Assembly (NCBI GenBank): GCA_038224055.1
Contig: JBBRGO010000196.1
Span: forward strand, 1 to 6,337
Origin: JBDSSS01 sp038224055
Lineage (GTDB): Bacteria; Actinomycetota; Actinomycetes; Actinomycetales; Dermatophilaceae
DNA length: 6,337 nt
Direction of reading: 5' to 3'
Shown here: positions 5,138-6,337 of the stretch, one piece after another
How the letters are laid out: each line of letters begins with the position of its first letter
How positions within the stretch are numbered: position 1 is the stretch's first letter
The notes under the pieces: model-generated
Database searches by the model: none
Seen by the model: only the letters and a program-made list of their open reading frames with translations
What the model was told of the DNA's origin: nothing
Made by a program: the position numbers and the translations under genes

Positions 5138-6337
5138 GTGACCACCGTGCTCCACGTCGCCACCACCGGCTCCGACCAGGCGGAGGGCAGCGAGTCCGCG
5201 CCCCTGCGCACCATCAGCCGCGCCGCCGAGCTCGCGCTGCCCGGCGACCGGGTCGTCGTGCATGAGGGTGAGTACCGCGAGTGGGTCAAGCCCCGCCGTG
5301 GCGGCCTCAGCGACAACCGCCGGATCACCTACGAGGGAGCCGCCGGCGAGCGCGTCGTCATCAAGGGCTCCGAGCGCGTGACCGACTGGACCCTCGTCGA
5401 CAGCGACGGCAGCGCCGAGAGCGCCGAGAGCGCCGACGGCGCAGCAGGATCCGTCTGGACGACGACCATCCCCAACGAGCTCTTCGGCTCGTGGAACCCG
5501 TTCGCCGAGGAGATCGTCGGCGACTGGGTCGTCCGCCCGATCGAGGACGGCCAGCGCAAGCACCTCGGCGACGTCTACCTCAACGGTCGCAGCTTCTACG
5601 AGGTCGGCAGCCCCGAGGAGGTCGCCGACCCGGCCCGCCGCGACGAGATCGTCGACGACTGGACCGACCGCCCCGTGGCCGTCCACGACCCCGACCAGAC
5701 CCAGTACGTCTGGCACGCGCGCGTCGAGGCCCACGCGACGACGATCTGGGCCAACTTCCAGGGCGCCGACCCCAACGCCGAGCTCGTCGAGATCAACGTG
5801 CGCCGCTCGGTCTTCTACCCGACCGAGCACCACCTCGACTTCATCACCGTCCGCGGCTTCGAGCTGTGCCACGCGGCCACGCCGTGGGCCCCGCCGACCG
5901 CGGACCAGCCAGGCCTCATCGGACCCAACTGGGCCCGGGGCTGGATCATCGAGGACAACGTCATCCACGACTCCAAGTGCGTCGCGATCTCCATCGGCAA
6001 GGAGGCCTCGACGGGCGACAACAACTACACCCACCGCGGCGACAAGCCGGGCTACCAGTACCAGCTCGAGTCCGTCTTCTCCGCGCAGCAGATCGGCTGG
6101 GACAAGGAGCACATCGGCTCGCACGTCATCCGCCGCAACCACATCTACGACTGCGGCCAGTGCGCGATCGCCGGCCACCTCGGCTGCGTGTTCTCGACGA
6201 TCGAGGACAACCACATCCACCACATCGCGATCAAGCGCGAGTTCTACGGCCACGAGATCGCCGGGATCAAGCTGCACGCCGCGATCGACGTCGAGATCAC
6301 GCACAACCGGATCCACTCCTGCTCGCTCGGCATCTGG
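5138..6337 (+). CDS. right-handed parallel beta-helix protein, GH141-like (3' end outside window)
   Basis: The frame opens at GTG 5138 and stays open to the window edge, giving 400 residues without a stop. The N-terminus (LHVATTGSD, then APLRTISRAAELALPGDRV at 21-39 and VHEGEYREWV at 41-50) is the DUF1565-type cap of parallel beta-helix proteins. Helix coils follow with a recurring N-x-I-H/Y motif: NVIHDS 274, NHIYDC 334, NHIHHI 358, NRIHSC 390. The HEGEYREWV, KGSE and GPNWARGW segments resemble GH141-type proteins, a family with fucosidase and xylanase members, so a role in glycan breakdown is likely but the substrate is unknown. No signal peptide or membrane segment is visible, so it may act in the cytoplasm on imported oligosaccharides. 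Residues 88-105 form a low-complexity Ser/Ala/Glu loop from a 9-bp repeat. A beta-helix polysaccharide lyase or epimerase is the alternative. Confidence 0.85.
   Translation, partial: MTTVLHVATTGSDQAEGSESAPLRTISRAAELALPGDRVVVHEGEYREWVKPRRGGLSDNRRITYEGAAGERVVIKGSERVTDWTLVDSDGSAESAESADGAAGSVWTTTIPNELFGSWNPFAEEIVGDWVVRPIEDGQRKHLGDVYLNGRSFYEVGSPEEVADPARRDEIVDDWTDRPVAVHDPDQTQYVWHARVEAHATTIWANFQGADPNAELVEINVRRSVFYPTEHHLDFITVRGFELCHAATPWAPPTADQPGLIGPNWARGWIIEDNVIHDSKCVAISIGKEASTGDNNYTHRGDKPGYQYQLESVFSAQQIGWDKEHIGSHVIRRNHIYDCGQCAIAGHLGCVFSTIEDNHIHHIAIKREFYGHEIAGIKLHAAIDVEITHNRIHSCSLGIW
5411..5437 (+). repeat. in-frame 9-bp tandem repeat, three copies
   Basis: AGCGCCGAG occurs at 5411-5419 and 5420-5428, then AGCGCCGAC at 5429-5437. 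It encodes SAE-SAE-SAD (residues 92-100 of the beta-helix protein). Because the unit is a multiple of three, copy-number change by slippage would keep the frame. Confidence 0.8.

Noticed and set aside
4943..6316. Long minus-strand open frame upstream of the DUF2218 gene
   Set aside because: It is the antisense of the beta-helix coding region; the composition (Val/Asp/Leu/Ala repeats) is a GC-bias shadow, and the DUF2218 start has its own RBS.
1..6337. CRISPR arrays, insertion sequences, rRNA
   Set aside because: No regularly spaced repeats, transposase motifs or rRNA-like sequence were seen.

Overview
The window is high-GC DNA from an actinobacterium. The evidence is the strong G/C bias at third codon positions, GTG starts, terminator hairpins without long U-tracts, and a tRNA 3' end with an encoded CCA. 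I cannot name the genus with confidence.

Layout, left to right. Positions 1-148 hold no gene I can support. At about 149-194 lies the 3' half of a tRNA-Ala(TGC), running from the anticodon loop through the T arm and acceptor strand to CCA, with no matching 5' half. This is the classic footprint of the distal attachment site of an element integrated in a tRNA gene. It implies that positions 1-148 are the end of an integrated element, and that the intact tRNA and the rest of the element lie to the left, outside the window. A hairpin at 204-227 follows and could terminate transcription in both directions.

The minus-strand gene at 254-3364 encodes a protein of about 1036 residues with an N-terminal helical segment, a phospholipase-D nuclease domain, an SF2 helicase and a C-terminal DUF3427 module. 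This is the architecture of SauUSI, a type IV restriction enzyme that cuts cytosine-modified DNA. Lines counted by hand in this gene are visibly lower in GC than lines in the genes to its right.

Divergent from it, with only about 75 bp between the chosen starts, is a 340-residue aldo/keto reductase (3440-4462). It may be translated from a leaderless mRNA, and a 10-bp perfect hairpin spans its stop codon. Next is a small minus-strand DUF2218 protein (4643-4942). Across a 195-bp divergent intergenic region containing a perfect 16-bp palindrome, a GTG-started gene (5138 to the window end) encodes a right-handed parallel beta-helix protein that resembles GH141-type glycan-active enzymes and is cut off by the window edge.

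Interpretation: the right half looks like ordinary chromosomal metabolism. The left part is an integration hotspot with a DNA-defence gene beside the attachment site. I see no multi-gene novel system. The most notable items are the att site next to the type IV restriction gene, the palindromic operator candidate, and the apparently cytoplasmic beta-helix enzyme.
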